Below are positions 7,761 through 18,429 of a stretch of 64,000 bases of DNA, piece after piece; position 1 is the stretch's first letter; each line of letters begins with the position of its first letter. The notes under the pieces are model-generated. The model saw only the letters and a list, made by a program, of their open reading frames with translations, did no database searches and had not been told where the DNA came from. The stretch is from an uncultured Collinsella sp. Lineage in GTDB: Bacteria; Actinomycetota; Coriobacteriia; Coriobacteriales; Coriobacteriaceae. The translations under genes were made by a program, and so were the position numbers. The stretch lies in the NCBI GenBank assembly GCA_900757595.1, contig CAAEOL010000001.1, positions 33,374-97,373 of the forward strand, read 5' to 3'.

Positions 7761-8465
7761 CTAGAGACGCTGCATGCGGTACCCGACGCCCATGTGCGTC
7801 TGAATCATCTTGGGGTGAGAGGGGTCTGCCTCGATCTTCTTGCGCAGGGTGCGCATGAACACGCGCAGGCTCGCCAGATCGCTGTCCCAGCTCGTGCCCC
7901 ATATCTCGCGGGTGATGAAGGTGTGGGTGAGCACCTTGTCGACGTTTTTCGCCAGAAGGACGAGCAATTTGTACTCGGTTGGGGTGAGCGAGAGCTCGCG
8001 TCCGTCTTTCGTCGCGTATCCCGCGGCGTAGTCGATATGCAGCGGACCGTTGTCGAACGTGCTCGCTTCTGTCGACTCGCTTGACGCCATCGAGGAGCGC
8101 CTCAAATTCGCACGGACGCGCGCGAGCAACTCATCCACAGAAAAGGGCTTGGTGAGGTAGTCGTCTGCCCCTGCGTCAAGTGCTGCAATCTTGTCGGAAT
8201 CTTCGGTGCGCGCCGAAATGACGATAATGGGGACTGCCGACCAGCTTCGGATCTTCGTGATGACCTCGATACCGTCAATGTCGGGAAGGCCGAGGTCGAG
8301 CATGATGAGGCTGGGGCCGTGCGACACCGCATCCATGATGGCGGCCTGGCCGTTGCAAACCTTGCTCACGACATAGCCGTGGAGGTCAAGCGCGGTCGAA
8401 ACGAGGTTTTGAACGGTCAGGTCATCTTCGACCAGGAGGATGCGTGGCTTAGCGGCATTATTCAT
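7761..8465 (-). CDS. kdpE: KdpE response regulator
   Basis: A 234-residue OmpR-type regulator. The receiver has ILLVEDD (acidic pocket), MLDLGLPDIDG (phospho-Asp) and TKPFSVDELLARV (conserved Lys). The C-terminal winged helix ends TLRKKIEADPSHPKMIQTHMG. It would activate kdpFABC when potassium is limiting. The ATG at 8465 overlaps the end of kdpD by 8 bp, so the two are translationally coupled. The gene lies directly against the left flanking repeat. Confidence 0.93.
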   Translation of the reverse strand: MNNAAKPRILLVEDDLTVQNLVSTALDLHGYVVSKVCNGQAAIMDAVSHGPSLIMLDLGLPDIDGIEVITKIRSWSAVPIIVISARTEDSDKIAALDAGADDYLTKPFSVDELLARVRANLRRSSMASSESTEASTFDNGPLHIDYAAGYATKDGRELSLTPTEYKLLVLLAKNVDKVLTHTFITREIWGTSWDSDLASLRVFMRTLRKKIEADPSHPKMIQTHMGVGYRMQRL

Positions 8466-11192
8466 GAATCTCGATCTCCTCGGCGGGCAGGGTAAAACGG
8501 AAGACGGCCCCATGGGGGTGGTTGTCGCGAGCTTCGATGACGCCGCCATGCGCCTCCACGATGGAGCGGCAGAGCGACAGCCCAAGGCCGATGCTTCGAC
8601 GCGAATCCACGGGCCGCGTATTGCTTGAGGTGAAGAAGCGCTCAAAGATATGAGGCTTGTCGCAGTCTGCCACACCCGGCCCATCGTCTGCGACGTCCAC
8701 CACGACGAACGCACCCTCGCGACGTGCGCTGATGGTGACAGTCGAGTCCTCGGGCGTGTATTTGAAGGCGTTCATGATGAGATTCGTAAGCACCTGCATG
8801 ATGAGATGGACGTCAATGCGTACCAGCAGGATGTCGTCAGTGTGCTCGATGGTGACGGTACGTCCATGCGATGCTTGGGCGACATGGCTGAGGGCGGCCT
8901 CGATGACCTCGTCGATGAGCTCGGATATGAAGTTGAGGTGAATGGTGCCGTCCTCGACGCGTGTGATGGCGAGGAGGTTCTCCACGGTATCAATAAGCCA
9001 GAGGGAGTCATCGTAGATGGCATCGGCAAGATCGCAGCGCTGTTCGAGGCTGAGCCTCTCGTCGCTCTTCCGAAGGATTGCCGCAGATCCGGATATAGCT
9101 GTGAGGGGTGTCCTCAAATCGTGGCCGATGGAGCGCAAAAGGTTGGCGCGCAGCTGCTCGTTTTTCGCCAAGACCGCAGCCTCTTCGCGCTCTTGCGCCG
9201 CCCGGTCGCTTTCGAGCGCCAAGGCGCATTCGCCTACGATAGATAGGACGATCGAATGCTCGAAGGCTTCGGTCTCGCGCCCCTCCAGGGCGATGCCGAT
9301 GACACCGAATACCTTGTCGCCGGTGCGAACCGCGAGGTAGAGACAGCGCGCCTCAGGCAGGGTCCGCGTGCTTGCGCCCGCGCGCTTGTTGTTGGTGAAG
9401 GTCCAGGTTGCAACGGCGCGCTCGTAGTCGGTGAGCAGCGACGCGGATCGGTTTTCGGTGCCAGCGGACTCATAGAGCGCCTTGCCGAGCGTGCCGTGTT
9501 CGGCGGGGTAGAAGACCACGTCGAGTTTTAGCAGTTTGACGAGTTGGTTCATGGCGACGCGGGCGCACTCCTCCGCGCTATGGGCTTGCTGTAAGAGCTG
9601 GTTCGTTTCGAGGAGTACGCGCGTTTTGAATGCGTTCTCGGCGGAGGTACGGGCATTGTCGGCGATGCGCGCAGTTAACTCGCCGGCGACCATAGCGGTA
9701 GCGAACATGATGCCGAACGTGACCAGATAGCTTCGGTCGTAGCTGGCGAGCGAAAACAGAGGCGTGACGAAGCAGAAGTTGTAAAGCACTACAGAGAGCA
9801 CGCTCGATACGATCGTGCAGATACGCCCCGTCGTGGTGACGGCGGTCAGCAGGGCCGTGAGGATATAGAGGGATATGATGCTGGAATCGGCAAATCCCAG
9901 ATGGCGGAAAGCCGTGCCGATCGCCGTGGCGACAAGAGAGAGGGCCAGCGTGCGAAGCACGTTTCGGCTGCTGGGCGGCTGCAGAGCGAGCGCATGGCGG
10001 CGTCCTTTGGGTCGGGAGGGCGGAGTCGACTGGTCTGGAATGATGTAAATGTCGAGGTTCGGGGCGAATGTTATGAGCTGTTCTACGAGAGATTTGCGGC
10101 CAAAGAGGGCCTGACGGACGCTGCTGTGCTCGCCCGTGCGCCCCATGACGATCTTCGAAATACCCGACAGGCGCGCGAACTCGGAGATCTGAAACGCGAC
10201 GTCGTCGCCATAGACGGTTTCCATATGTGCTCCGAGCTGCTCGGCTAGGGCGATATTGTCTGCAAGCTTGGCGCGCTCATCATCGCTCATGGCTTGCGTG
10301 CGCGGGCTTTCTACGAACAGGGCGACGAGCTCGCTGCGAAACGCTTTCGCCATGCGTGCGGCCGCACGGACGATGCGGGGATTGGTCGGCGCCGGGGAGA
10401 CACAGACTAAGATACGCTCCTTGGTGTAGTAGTCACGGTTTCCCAGCACGCGTGCGGCGTCTGTGAGGTAGCCGGTGCGATCGGCACAGCGGCGCAGCGC
10501 GATTTCTCGGAGTGCGGTGAGATTTTCGACGGTAAAAAATGCTGTTGCGCTCGGTCGGCTTGTGCGGGACGGTAGACGAGGCCGGCGCGAAGGCGCTCAA
10601 GTAGGTCTTCGGGCTCTATGTCGACGAGCTCGACCTGGTCGGCATCATCGAAGATACGGTCGGGGATTCGTTCGCTCACGACAACGCCGGTGATGGATGC
10701 AACCATGTCGTTTAGGCTCTCGATATGCTGAACGTTTACGGTCGTATAGACGTCGATGCCCGCATGTAGAAGTTCCTCGACGTCTTGATAGCGTTTGTCG
10801 TGGCGAGACCCCGGCGCATTCGTATGGGCGAGCTCGTCGACAAGGATGAGCTGAGGGGCGCGCTCGATAGCCACATCTAGATCGAACTCGCTGAGCGCAA
10901 TGCCGTTGTGCTCGATGAGTTTACAGGGCACGTTCTCAAGCCCTTGTGCAAGATGGGCAGTTGCCGGACGTTCGTGCGGCTCGATGTATCCCGCGACGAC
11001 GTCGACACCTCGCCGCTTGGCGGCGTGGGCGGCTTGAAGCATCGCATAGGTTTTGCCTGCGCCAGCAGCGTAGCCAAAGAAAATCTTGAGGTGTCCCCGG
11101 CTGGTTCGAGCGTCATCGGCAGCCTCGTCTTTCTCAATTGCCTTGAGGATGAGGTCTGGATTGACGCGAGTGTCCGATGCGTCGCGCTGCAT
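8458..11192 (-). pseudogene. kdpD: KdpD sensor histidine kinase, interrupted by a -1 frameshift
   Basis: Two consecutive frames together make a full KdpD. The first (ATG 11192 with AAAGG upstream, stop at 10407) holds the KdpD sensor domain with P-loop GYAAGAGKTYAM and VDELAHTNAPGSRH. The second (from about 10533 to 8458) continues with TVENLTALREIALRRCADR, a Usp-like domain, hydrophobic segments (LRTLALSLVATAIGTAF onward), a GAF-like region, HisKA motif SIGHDLRTPLTAISGS and the ATPase motifs DDGPGV and GLGLSLC. The switch occurs at TTTTTTA, where family sequences need one more T. So this is a one-base loss in a homopolymer, a sequencing error, or -1 frameshifting. Everything else is intact, and kdpE and kdpFABC are complete. 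Confidence 0.85.
10533..10539 (-). other. kdpD: T TTT TTA slippery heptamer at the kdpD frame break
   Basis: On the coding strand the reading is CAT TTT TTA in the first frame. Re-pairing one base back gives TTT TTT ACC and joins the second frame exactly where KdpD homology (TVENL) resumes. TTTTTTA is a classical -1 slippery heptamer. Simple loss of one T from a T7 run explains it equally well. Confidence 0.6.
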
Positions 11193-11435
11193 AGCGTAGC
11201 CTTTCTGAAGCGTTGTCCATGCGTGCATACGCGGTGAGGACGCCACTGTATGCTCGCGAGGTCGAGTATAGGCGCACTGCAGCCGCAATAGTGCTTTCTA
11301 CCTGCATCTTTACGGCATCTTAAGGTCGTGAGCCCCAGCCCTCACGCCTCTTTAACACCTAGAAGCGTTTACTGTCCCCAGGCGCTTGCGAGAGCAGGCG
11401 TCCGAGACATCGGACCGCGCGTGAAAGGGGCGGTA

Positions 11436-11522
11436 ATGGACATCCTCATTCCCATTATCGGAGTCGTCTGCATCGGACTCCTTATCTATTACATCTACAT
11501 TCTGATGAGGAGTGATTCGTAA
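11436..11522 (+). CDS. kdpF: KdpF small subunit of the potassium ATPase
   Basis: A 28-residue single-span peptide, MDILIPIIGVVCIGLLIYYI plus a short tail ending RSDS, directly before kdpA with a 3-bp gap. KdpF peptides of this size stabilise the KdpABC complex. GAAAGGGG precedes the ATG; the frame is open further upstream, but that part looks non-coding. The 243 bp between kdpD and kdpF must hold both divergent promoters; no riboswitch was recognised there. Confidence 0.85.
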   Translation: MDILIPIIGVVCIGLLIYYIYILMRSDS

Positions 11523-11525
11523 ACT

Positions 11526-13349
11526 ATGGACGCTGCGATTCAGTACATCTTGTACTTTGCCGTGCTCGTCGTCCTGGCCGTTCCGCTCGGTCGGTTCATG
11601 GCCCATATCATGGATGGCGAGCATACGTTCCTGTCGCCTGTGATTGCTCCTGTGGAGCGTGGCGTCTATCGTCTGCTTCGCATCGACGCGGCAGAGCAGA
11701 TGGGGTGTAGGCGCTATCTGGCGAGCGTGCTGGTCTTTTCGGGGATCGGCCTCGTGGCCCTTGTGGCACTCCAAGCGCTTCAGCCCTTCTTGCCAGGCAA
11801 TCCCCAGCACCTGCCGGGTGTGTCATGGGACCTGTCGTTCAATACGGCCGCTTCCTTCATAACCAACACCAATTGGCAATCCTATTCCGGTGAGACCACC
11901 CTGTCCTACCTTGTGCAGTTCATGGGCCTCACCGTGCAGAACTTCTTGTCCGCCGGCACCGGTATTGCGGTCATGTTCGCGCTGATCCGCGGCTTCCGTC
12001 AGGTCAAGGAGCAGGGTCTGGGTTCCTTCTGGGTCGACCTCACCCGCACCGTCCTGTATGTGCTCATCCCGCTGAACCTCGTGTTCGGCATCTGCCTGGC
12101 TGCCGGTGGCGTCATCTCCAACTTCCAGCCGGCTCAGAAGGCTGAGCTCGTAGAGCCCGTCGCTGTCCAGCCTAATGCAGACGGCGGCTGGAGCGTCATC
12201 GACGGCGCCCAGATCGAGGGCGATACGGTCAAGGTCGACGGCAAGGTTGTCGAGGGCACGCGCGTGGTCACCGAGCAGTTCCTGCCCCAGGGTCCCGCGG
12301 CTCCTCAGGTCGCCATCAAGCAGTCCGGCACCAACGGCGGCGGCTTCTTCGGCGTGAACTCAGCCCATCCGTATGAGAACCCCAGTGCCTTCACCAACAT
12401 CATCGAGATGACCAGCCTGCTGCTGATCCCGGCCGCCTGCTGCTTCACCTTCGGTATCGGCGTCAAGAATACCAAGCAGGGCAAGGCCATCTTCGCGGCG
12501 ATGCTTATCCTGCTCGTGGTCTTTACCGGCATCATCGCCGTTAACGAGCATGCGGGCACCCCGCAGCTGGCCGATGGCGGAGCGGTCAATATCGAGATGA
12601 CCGACGGCCAGGCCGGCGGCAACATGGAGGGCAAGGAGAGCCGCTTCGGTATCGCCACCTCCTCCACGTGGTCGGCTTACACCACCGCCGCTTCCAACGG
12701 CTCGGTTAACTCCATGCACGACTCCTACACCCCGCTGGGCGGTTTTGTCCAGATGCTCCAGATGGCTCTGGGCGAGGTCGTCTTCGGCGGCGTGGGCTGC
12801 GGCCTGTACGGCATGATCGGCTTCGCCATCCTCACAGTGTTCATCGCCGGCCTTATGGTCGGCCGCACGCCCGAGTTCCTGGGCAAGAAGATCGAGCCGG
12901 GCGAGATGCGCTGGGCAGTTGTCCTGTGCCTGGCAACTCCGTTTGCCATTCTGGCGTGCTCGGCCATCGCCTGCATGGTGCCCGGTCTTGCCGACCAGCT
13001 CTCCAACGGCGGGGCGCATGGCTTCTCCGAGGTGCTGTATGCCTTCACCTCATGCGGCGGCAACAACGGCTCGGCGTTTGCAGGTATGAACTGCAACATT
13101 CCCTGGATCAACGTCATGCTCGGCCTCGAGATGCTGTTCGCCCGCTTCATGCCCATCATCGGTACGCTGGCTATCGCCGGCTCGCTGGCCAAGAAGGGTA
13201 AGGTCGCCGAGAGCGCCGGTACCCTGTCTACCACCAACGGCATGTTCGTATTCCTGCTCGTGTTCATCGTTCTGCTGATCGGTGCCCTGAGCTTCTTCCC
13301 GGCCCTGGCGCTTGGCCCCGTTGCCGAGTTCTTCCAGATGATTGCGTAA
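11526..13349 (+). CDS. kdpA: KdpA potassium-binding and channel subunit
   Basis: A 607-residue polytopic membrane protein of the SKT superfamily, longer than the typical ~560 because of a 60-residue outward loop around residues 200-260. Selectivity-filter type loops are visible: [31 protein letters not shown] and [14 protein letters not shown]. It forms the K+ channel of the KdpFABC pump. It is translated 3 bp after kdpF and followed by kdpB with AAAGGAGG overlapping its stop. Confidence 0.97.
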   Translation: MDAAIQYILYFAVLVVLAVPLGRFMAHIMDGEHTFLSPVIAPVERGVYRLLRIDAAEQMGCRRYLASVLVFSGIGLVALVALQALQPFLPGNPQHLPGVSWDLSFNTAASFITNTNWQSYSGETTLSYLVQFMGLTVQNFLSAGTGIAVMFALIRGFRQVKEQGLGSFWVDLTRTVLYVLIPLNLVFGICLAAGGVISNFQPAQKAELVEPVAVQPNADGGWSVIDGAQIEGDTVKVDGKVVEGTRVVTEQFLPQGPAAPQVAIKQSGTNGGGFFGVNSAHPYENPSAFTNIIEMTSLLLIPAACCFTFGIGVKNTKQGKAIFAAMLILLVVFTGIIAVNEHAGTPQLADGGAVNIEMTDGQAGGNMEGKESRFGIATSSTWSAYTTAASNGSVNSMHDSYTPLGGFVQMLQMALGEVVFGGVGCGLYGMIGFAILTVFIAGLMVGRTPEFLGKKIEPGEMRWAVVLCLATPFAILACSAIACMVPGLADQLSNGGAHGFSEVLYAFTSCGGNNGSAFAGMNCNIPWINVMLGLEMLFARFMPIIGTLAIAGSLAKKGKVAESAGTLSTTNGMFVFLLVFIVLLIGALSFFPALALGPVAEFFQMIA

Positions 13350-13365
13350 AGGAGGGCGCAGATTT

Positions 13366-15426
13366 ATGACTATGCAAAAAGACATGATGGGCCGCGCGGT
13401 CCGCGACTCGTTTGCCAAGCTGGACCCTCGCGTCCAGATTCAAAACCCGGTCATGTTCCTGGTGTGGCTTTCAGCCGTCATGACCTCCGTCCTGGCCGTC
13501 GCTTCCATCTTCGGTGTGCAGGACGCGGGTGTGCCCACCTACTATGTGGTCACCATCGCGGTCATCCTGTGGCTCACCGACCTGTTCTCGAACTTCGCCG
13601 AGGCGCTTGCCGAGGGCCGCGGTAAGGCTCAGGCCGATTCCCTGCGTGCGGCCAAGAAGGATGTCGAGGCCCATCGCATCGAGTCCGTTGAGGACAAAGA
13701 GCACTTCACCGTCGTTCCCGGCACCGAGCTCACGCGCGGCGACCTGGTGATCGTACGCGCCGGCGAGCAGATTCCCGGCGACGGCGACGTCATCGAGGGC
13801 GCTGCCTCCGTTGACGAGTCCGCCATCACCGGCGAGTCCGCCCCCGTGGTCCGCGAGGCCGGCGGCGACCGCTCTGCCGTTACCGGCGGTACCACGGTGC
13901 TGTCCGACTGGATTATCGTCAAGATCTCCAGTGAGCCCGGCCAGAGCTTCCTGGACAAGATGATCGCGATGGTCGAGGGTGCCGCGCGCAAGAAGACCCC
14001 TAACGAGATCGGTCTGGAGATCTTCCTGGTGGCCCTCTCCATCGTCTTTATCCTGGTCACGCTGGCCCTGTATTGTTACTCCTGCTTCTCGGTCGGTCTT
14101 AACGACATGGTCAACCCCACGGCCGTGACCACGCTCGTGGCGCTGCTCGTGTGCCTGGCGCCCACCACCATCGGCGCCCTGCTGTCCGCCATCGGCATCG
14201 CCGGCATGAGCCGTCTGAACGAGGCCAACGTGCTGGCCATGTCCGGCCGCGCCATCGAGGCCGCTGGCGACGTCGACATCCTCATGCTCGACAAGACCGG
14301 CACCATCACCCTGGGTAACCGCCAAGCCGCTGAGTTCATCCCGGTCGACGGCGTCGATCCCGCGGAGCTGGCCGATGCCGCCCAGCTTTCCTCGCTGGCC
14401 GACGAGACCCCCGAGGGCCGTTCCATCGTCGTGCTCGCCAAGGAGCAGTTCGGTCTGCGCGGCCGCACGCTCGAGGATAAGGGTATGGAGTTCATCCCGT
14501 TCACCGCGGCAACGCGTATGTCCGGCGTGAACTACGAGGGCAATGAGATCCGCAAGGGCGCTGCCGATTCCGTTCGCGCTTATGTGGAGGCTGCCGGCGG
14601 CGTGTTCTCCCAGGAGTGCGACGAGGCCGTCGAGCACATCGCCAAGGCCGGCGGCACCCCGCTGGTCGTGACCAAGAACTGCCGCGTGCTGGGCGTTGTG
14701 TACCTCAAGGACATCATCAAGTCCGGCGTTAAGGAGAAGTTCGCCGACCTGCGCCGCATGGGCATCAAGACCATCATGGTGACGGGCGACAATCCGCTCA
14801 CCGCCGCGGCAATCGCCGCCGAGGCCGGCGTTGACGACTTCCTGGCCGAGGCCACCCCTGAAGGCAAACTCGAGAAGATCCGCGAGTTCCAGCGTGAGGG
14901 TCACCTGGTCGCCATGACCGGCGACGGCACCAACGACGCGCCCGCTCTGGCCCAGGCCGACGTCGCCGTGGCCATGAACACGGGCACCCAGGCTGCCAAG
15001 GAGGCCGGCAACATGGTCGACCTCGACTCCAGCCCCACCAAGCTCATCGATATCGTGCGTATTGGCAAGCAGCTGCTCATGACCCGCGGCTCGCTCACGA
15101 CCTTCTCGGTCGCCAACGACGTCGCCAAGTATTTCGCCATCATCCCGGCGCTATTCTCGCCGATCTACCCCGGGTTGGACGCCCTCAACATCCTGGGGCT
15201 CACCAGCCCGTTGTCTGCCGTGCTGTCCGCCATCATCTACAACGCGTTGGTCATCGTCGCGCTGATTCCTGCCGCCCTGAAAGGCGTGAAGTACCGCGAG
15301 CTTTCGTCCGGCCAGCTGCTGACCCACAACCTGCTGGTGTGGGGTCTGGGCGGTATCGTGGCGCCGTTCGTATTCATCAAGATTATCGACATGCTGCTGG
15401 CCTTGTTCGGCATTGGCATGATGTAG
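13366..15426 (+). CDS. kdpB: KdpB potassium-transporting P-type ATPase subunit
   Basis: The ATP-hydrolysing subunit, 686 residues from ATG 13366, which has AAAGGAGG at good spacing; an alternative upstream start at 13342 overlaps kdpA. It has the TGES actuator motif (AITGESAPV), the phosphorylation loop [10 protein letters not shown], the KGA nucleotide-binding motif and the [11 protein letters not shown] hinge. It starts with [20 protein letters not shown], the usual KdpB lead-in. Confidence 0.97.
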   Translation: MTMQKDMMGRAVRDSFAKLDPRVQIQNPVMFLVWLSAVMTSVLAVASIFGVQDAGVPTYYVVTIAVILWLTDLFSNFAEALAEGRGKAQADSLRAAKKDVEAHRIESVEDKEHFTVVPGTELTRGDLVIVRAGEQIPGDGDVIEGAASVDESAITGESAPVVREAGGDRSAVTGGTTVLSDWIIVKISSEPGQSFLDKMIAMVEGAARKKTPNEIGLEIFLVALSIVFILVTLALYCYSCFSVGLNDMVNPTAVTTLVALLVCLAPTTIGALLSAIGIAGMSRLNEANVLAMSGRAIEAAGDVDILMLDKTGTITLGNRQAAEFIPVDGVDPAELADAAQLSSLADETPEGRSIVVLAKEQFGLRGRTLEDKGMEFIPFTAATRMSGVNYEGNEIRKGAADSVRAYVEAAGGVFSQECDEAVEHIAKAGGTPLVVTKNCRVLGVVYLKDIIKSGVKEKFADLRRMGIKTIMVTGDNPLTAAAIAAEAGVDDFLAEATPEGKLEKIREFQREGHLVAMTGDGTNDAPALAQADVAVAMNTGTQAAKEAGNMVDLDSSPTKLIDIVRIGKQLLMTRGSLTTFSVANDVAKYFAIIPALFSPIYPGLDALNILGLTSPLSAVLSAIIYNALVIVALIPAALKGVKYRELSSGQLLTHNLLVWGLGGIVAPFVFIKIIDMLLALFGIGMM

Positions 15427-15438
15427 ACGGAGGTTTGT

Positions 15439-16029
15439 ATGTTCAAAGGTATCGCATCGCGCGCACTTGGCGTGTTCGCGCTGTTTACCGTTGTCTGCGG
15501 CCTGGGCTATACGCTCGTCGTGACCGGCATCGCTCAGGTTGCATTCCCGTATCAGGCGAACGGTTCGCTCATCAAGGTCGACGGCAAGGTTGTGGGTTCC
15601 GAGCTCATCGGCCAGAACTTCGATGACGAAGCCCACATGTGGGGTCGTATCCAGAACGTGTCAATTGTCGAAGGCGAAGACGGCGAGCTTATGGCGTATG
15701 GTGCCCCGTCCAACCTGTCCCCGGCGAGTGAGGAGTACCGGCAGCTTGTGGACGCGCGCGTCGAGAAGATTCGCGCCTCCAACCCCGACGCCGGCATGGA
15801 TGCCGTGCCCGTCGACCTGGTGACGCGCTCGGGGTCCGGCCTCGACCCGGAGATCTCCCCCGATGCCGCCGAGTACCAGGTACCGCGCCTGGCGAAGGCC
15901 ACGGGCAAGAGCGAAGGCGAGGTGCGCGACATCATCGCCCAGTGCACCAGGGGCCGATTCCTGGGCGTCTTCGGCGAGCCCACGGTCAACGTGCTCAAGG
16001 TGAACCTTATGCTGGACGGCGCGCTGTAG
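15439..16029 (+). CDS. kdpC: KdpC subunit of the potassium ATPase
   Basis: A 196-residue protein with one N-terminal membrane span (LGVFALFTVVCGLGYTLVVTG) and the conserved periplasmic part: GSELIGQNF, then a Ser/Thr-Gly-Ser-Gly-Leu-Asp-Pro motif (RSGSGLDPEISP), and C-terminal FGEPTVNVLKVNL. KdpC is the assembly and affinity subunit of KdpFABC. GACGGAGG stands before the ATG. The flanking repeat begins 18 bp after its stop. Confidence 0.95.
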   Translation: MFKGIASRALGVFALFTVVCGLGYTLVVTGIAQVAFPYQANGSLIKVDGKVVGSELIGQNFDDEAHMWGRIQNVSIVEGEDGELMAYGAPSNLSPASEEYRQLVDARVEKIRASNPDAGMDAVPVDLVTRSGSGLDPEISPDAAEYQVPRLAKATGKSEGEVRDIIAQCTRGRFLGVFGEPTVNVLKVNLMLDGAL

Positions 16030-16046
16030 GTGAGGGAGTGGCGGAT

Positions 16047-16169
16047 GAGGGCATGACTGACTATCTGAGCCCTCAATTCCACCCCGCCCATCAGTTGCGG
16101 TGAAATACGGACTGTTTTGGCTGTCAGAAGCCTTATCTACTCCGTATTCCACCGCAACTTTTTGTGGGT
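16047..16169. repeat. Right direct repeat flanking the kdp locus
   Basis: The second copy of the ~123-bp repeat seen at 7634-7756, same orientation, about 90% identical. With the first copy it encloses kdpE, kdpD, kdpF, kdpA, kdpB and kdpC and nothing else. It contains the same GTTGCGGTG/CACCGCAAC inverted arms. A weaker relative (TGCGGTGAAAT) occurs after the GntR gene near 19140. Confidence 0.8.
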
Positions 16170-16274
16170 AGAGCAGAAGTTGGAGAAGCGCGTGCGGTTG
16201 GGTGCTGCGCGGTTGCTGCTACGATAAGTGCGTCAGTAACTGCCGCCGAGCGGCTCAAACGAAAGGAACCCTGT

Positions 16275-18224
16275 ATGGAGTCCTCCGCCTATCCGATGCT
16301 CTTTAGTCCGATCAAGGTCGGTACGACCGAGGTCAAGAACCGCGTCTTTATGCCGCCGGTGTCCACCAACCTGGCCGATCATGGCTATGTGACCGACGAC
16401 TTGGTCGATCATTACCGTGCCCGCGCCAAGGGAGGTGTGGGCCTGATCATCACCGAGGTCGTGACGGTCGAGCCCACCTATACCTATCTGCCGGGTGACA
16501 TGTGCTGCTACGACGACACGTTTATCCCTGGCTGGGAAAAGCTCGCCGCAGCCGTCCACGAGTATGGCTGCAAGATCATGCCGCAGCTCTTCCATCCCGC
16601 CTACATGGCCTTTAACATTCCGGGCACGCCGCGCCTCATCGCCCCGTCCTTTGTGGGCCCGTCTTATGCCCGCGAGGCACCGCGCCCCATCACAGTTGAT
16701 GAGATTCACGAGCTCACGCATCAGTTCGGCGACGCCGCCGTGCGTATGCAGAAGGCCGGCGTCGATGGCGTTGAGGTCCATGCGGCGCACGCCCATGGCA
16801 TGCTCGGCGGCTTTTTGACCCCGCTCTACAACAAGCGTACCGACGAGTACGGCGGCTCGCTCGACGCCCGCATGCGCTTCTTGCTCGAGGTCATCGCCGA
16901 GATTCGCGAGCGCTGCGGCAAGGACTTCATCATCGACGTCCGTATCTCGGGCGACGAGTACACCGATGGCGGCCTGACCCTCAACGACATGATCTACGTC
17001 TCGCGCCGCTTGGAGAAGGCCGGCGTCGACATGATCCACGTGTCGGGCGGCACTACCATCAAGCGCGGCTCCGCCATTCCCGCCGCCGGTACGCAGCAGG
17101 CCTCGCACGCCGCCTGCTCGCGCGAGATCAAAAAGCATGTGAATATTCCCGTTGCCACGGTCGGCCGCATCAACGAGGCATGGATTGCCGAGGAGCTGAT
17201 CGAGGACGGTGCTGCCGACATCTGCATGATGGGCCGTGCCAATCTGTGCGATGCCGAGTTCTGCAACAAAGCGGCTGCCGGCAACGCCGACGAGATCCGT
17301 CCCTGCATCGGCTGCCTGCGCTGCCTGAACGGCATTATGTTCGGCAAGCGTATCTCCTGCACCGTCAACCCGGACGTGGAGCGCGACGAGGCCGGCTACG
17401 AGCCTGCCGCAGAGGCCAAGAACGTTCTGGTCGTGGGTGCTGGTCCTGCGGGTATGGAGGCAGCCTACATTGCCGCCAAGCGTGGCCACAACGTAGTGCT
17501 CGTGGATAAGCAGGACGAGCCGGGCGGCGAGATGCGCATTGCGGCCGTTCCGCCGGCAAAGCAGGAGCTCACGCGTGTGATCAAGTATCAGTACCGTCGC
17601 TTGGCCGAGGCAGGCGTCACGTGCGTCTTTGGCACCGAGCTCTCGGCCGAGGACATTCAGCGCGACTACGCGGGTTACGAGGTTGTCCTGGCTTATGGCG
17701 CTGAGCCCATCGCTCCGGCCTTTATGCAGGGCTTTAAGCAGGTTATGACGGCCGACGACCTGCTGGGCGGCAAGGCTTTCCCGGGCAAGAAGATTGTCAT
17801 CGTGGGCGGCGGCACCGTCGGCTGCGAGACGGCCGATTACCTGGCCCCGTTGGTCAACGACCTGTCGCCGGCCAATCGCGACGTCACCGTCATCGAGATG
17901 ACCAAGACGCTTGCCGCTAACGAGGGCGGCGCCGGTCGCGCGGTGCTCATCACGCGCATGCTCTCCAAGGGCGTTCACGTGCTGACCGAGGCCAAGGTGA
18001 CCGAGATCACCGAGGACACCATCTCGTACGAAAAGGATGGCCAGATCCACACCATCGCCGATGCCGATACGCTGGTGCTTGCCATGGGCTATCGTCCCAA
18101 TACCAAGCTTGCCGACGACCTTGCCGCTGCCGGTGTCTCCACCCACGTGCTGGGCGATGCCCAGAAGTGCGGCAACATCCGCGACGCCATCGGCGACGGC
18201 TACAAGGTTGCCTGCGAACTCTAG
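16275..18224 (+). CDS. Old yellow enzyme-family NAD(P)H-dependent flavin/FeS oxidoreductase
   Basis: A 649-residue enzyme of the 2,4-dienoyl-CoA reductase/BaiH type. Residues 1-350 form the FMN-binding TIM barrel (SPIKVGTTEVKNRVFMPP, HAAHAHGMLGGFL, NKRTDEYGGSLDARMRF). A four-cysteine cluster CIGCLRC plus a later C binds a 4Fe-4S centre. The C-terminal half has two dinucleotide-binding loops (VVGAGPAGMEAAYIA and IVGGGTVGCETADYL). Such enzymes reduce activated C=C bonds in enoyl-CoAs, bile acids or plant phenolics; the substrate cannot be read from sequence. The adjacent GntR regulator suggests induction by the substrate. Confidence 0.85.
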   Translation: MESSAYPMLFSPIKVGTTEVKNRVFMPPVSTNLADHGYVTDDLVDHYRARAKGGVGLIITEVVTVEPTYTYLPGDMCCYDDTFIPGWEKLAAAVHEYGCKIMPQLFHPAYMAFNIPGTPRLIAPSFVGPSYAREAPRPITVDEIHELTHQFGDAAVRMQKAGVDGVEVHAAHAHGMLGGFLTPLYNKRTDEYGGSLDARMRFLLEVIAEIRERCGKDFIIDVRISGDEYTDGGLTLNDMIYVSRRLEKAGVDMIHVSGGTTIKRGSAIPAAGTQQASHAACSREIKKHVNIPVATVGRINEAWIAEELIEDGAADICMMGRANLCDAEFCNKAAAGNADEIRPCIGCLRCLNGIMFGKRISCTVNPDVERDEAGYEPAAEAKNVLVVGAGPAGMEAAYIAAKRGHNVVLVDKQDEPGGEMRIAAVPPAKQELTRVIKYQYRRLAEAGVTCVFGTELSAEDIQRDYAGYEVVLAYGAEPIAPAFMQGFKQVMTADDLLGGKAFPGKKIVIVGGGTVGCETADYLAPLVNDLSPANRDVTVIEMTKTLAANEGGAGRAVLITRMLSKGVHVLTEAKVTEITEDTISYEKDGQIHTIADADTLVLAMGYRPNTKLADDLAAAGVSTHVLGDAQKCGNIRDAIGDGYKVACEL

Positions 18225-18277
18225 TCAACCCCTTGCTGCATGAGGAGGGGCGTCTCTGCGCCATCCGATAGCAAAAC

Positions 18278-18312
18278 AGCGGTGGTGTCCCGGGTTTCGG
18301 GATGCCGCCGCT
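18278..18312 (+). other. Strong hairpin between the OYE and GntR genes
   Basis: AGCGGTGGTGTCCCG pairs with CGGGATGCCGCCGCT (with G-T wobbles) around GGTTT. No T-run follows, so it is at best a weak intrinsic terminator. Confidence 0.45.
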
Positions 18313-18429
18313 TGCTCTTGTGATCCTGGCGACGCGAGCGCGCCCTATTTCACCTCAACTGAGGGAATGGGGGATGCGATAGTATTACGGGTGATATTCG
18401 ACAAACCGTGAGCTTCATACGAGGGCTTT

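Noticed and set aside
11193..11435. Riboswitch (for example c-di-AMP type) before kdpFABC
   Set aside because: No conserved ydaO-like motifs could be recognised in the 243-bp divergent region; only promoters are assumed.
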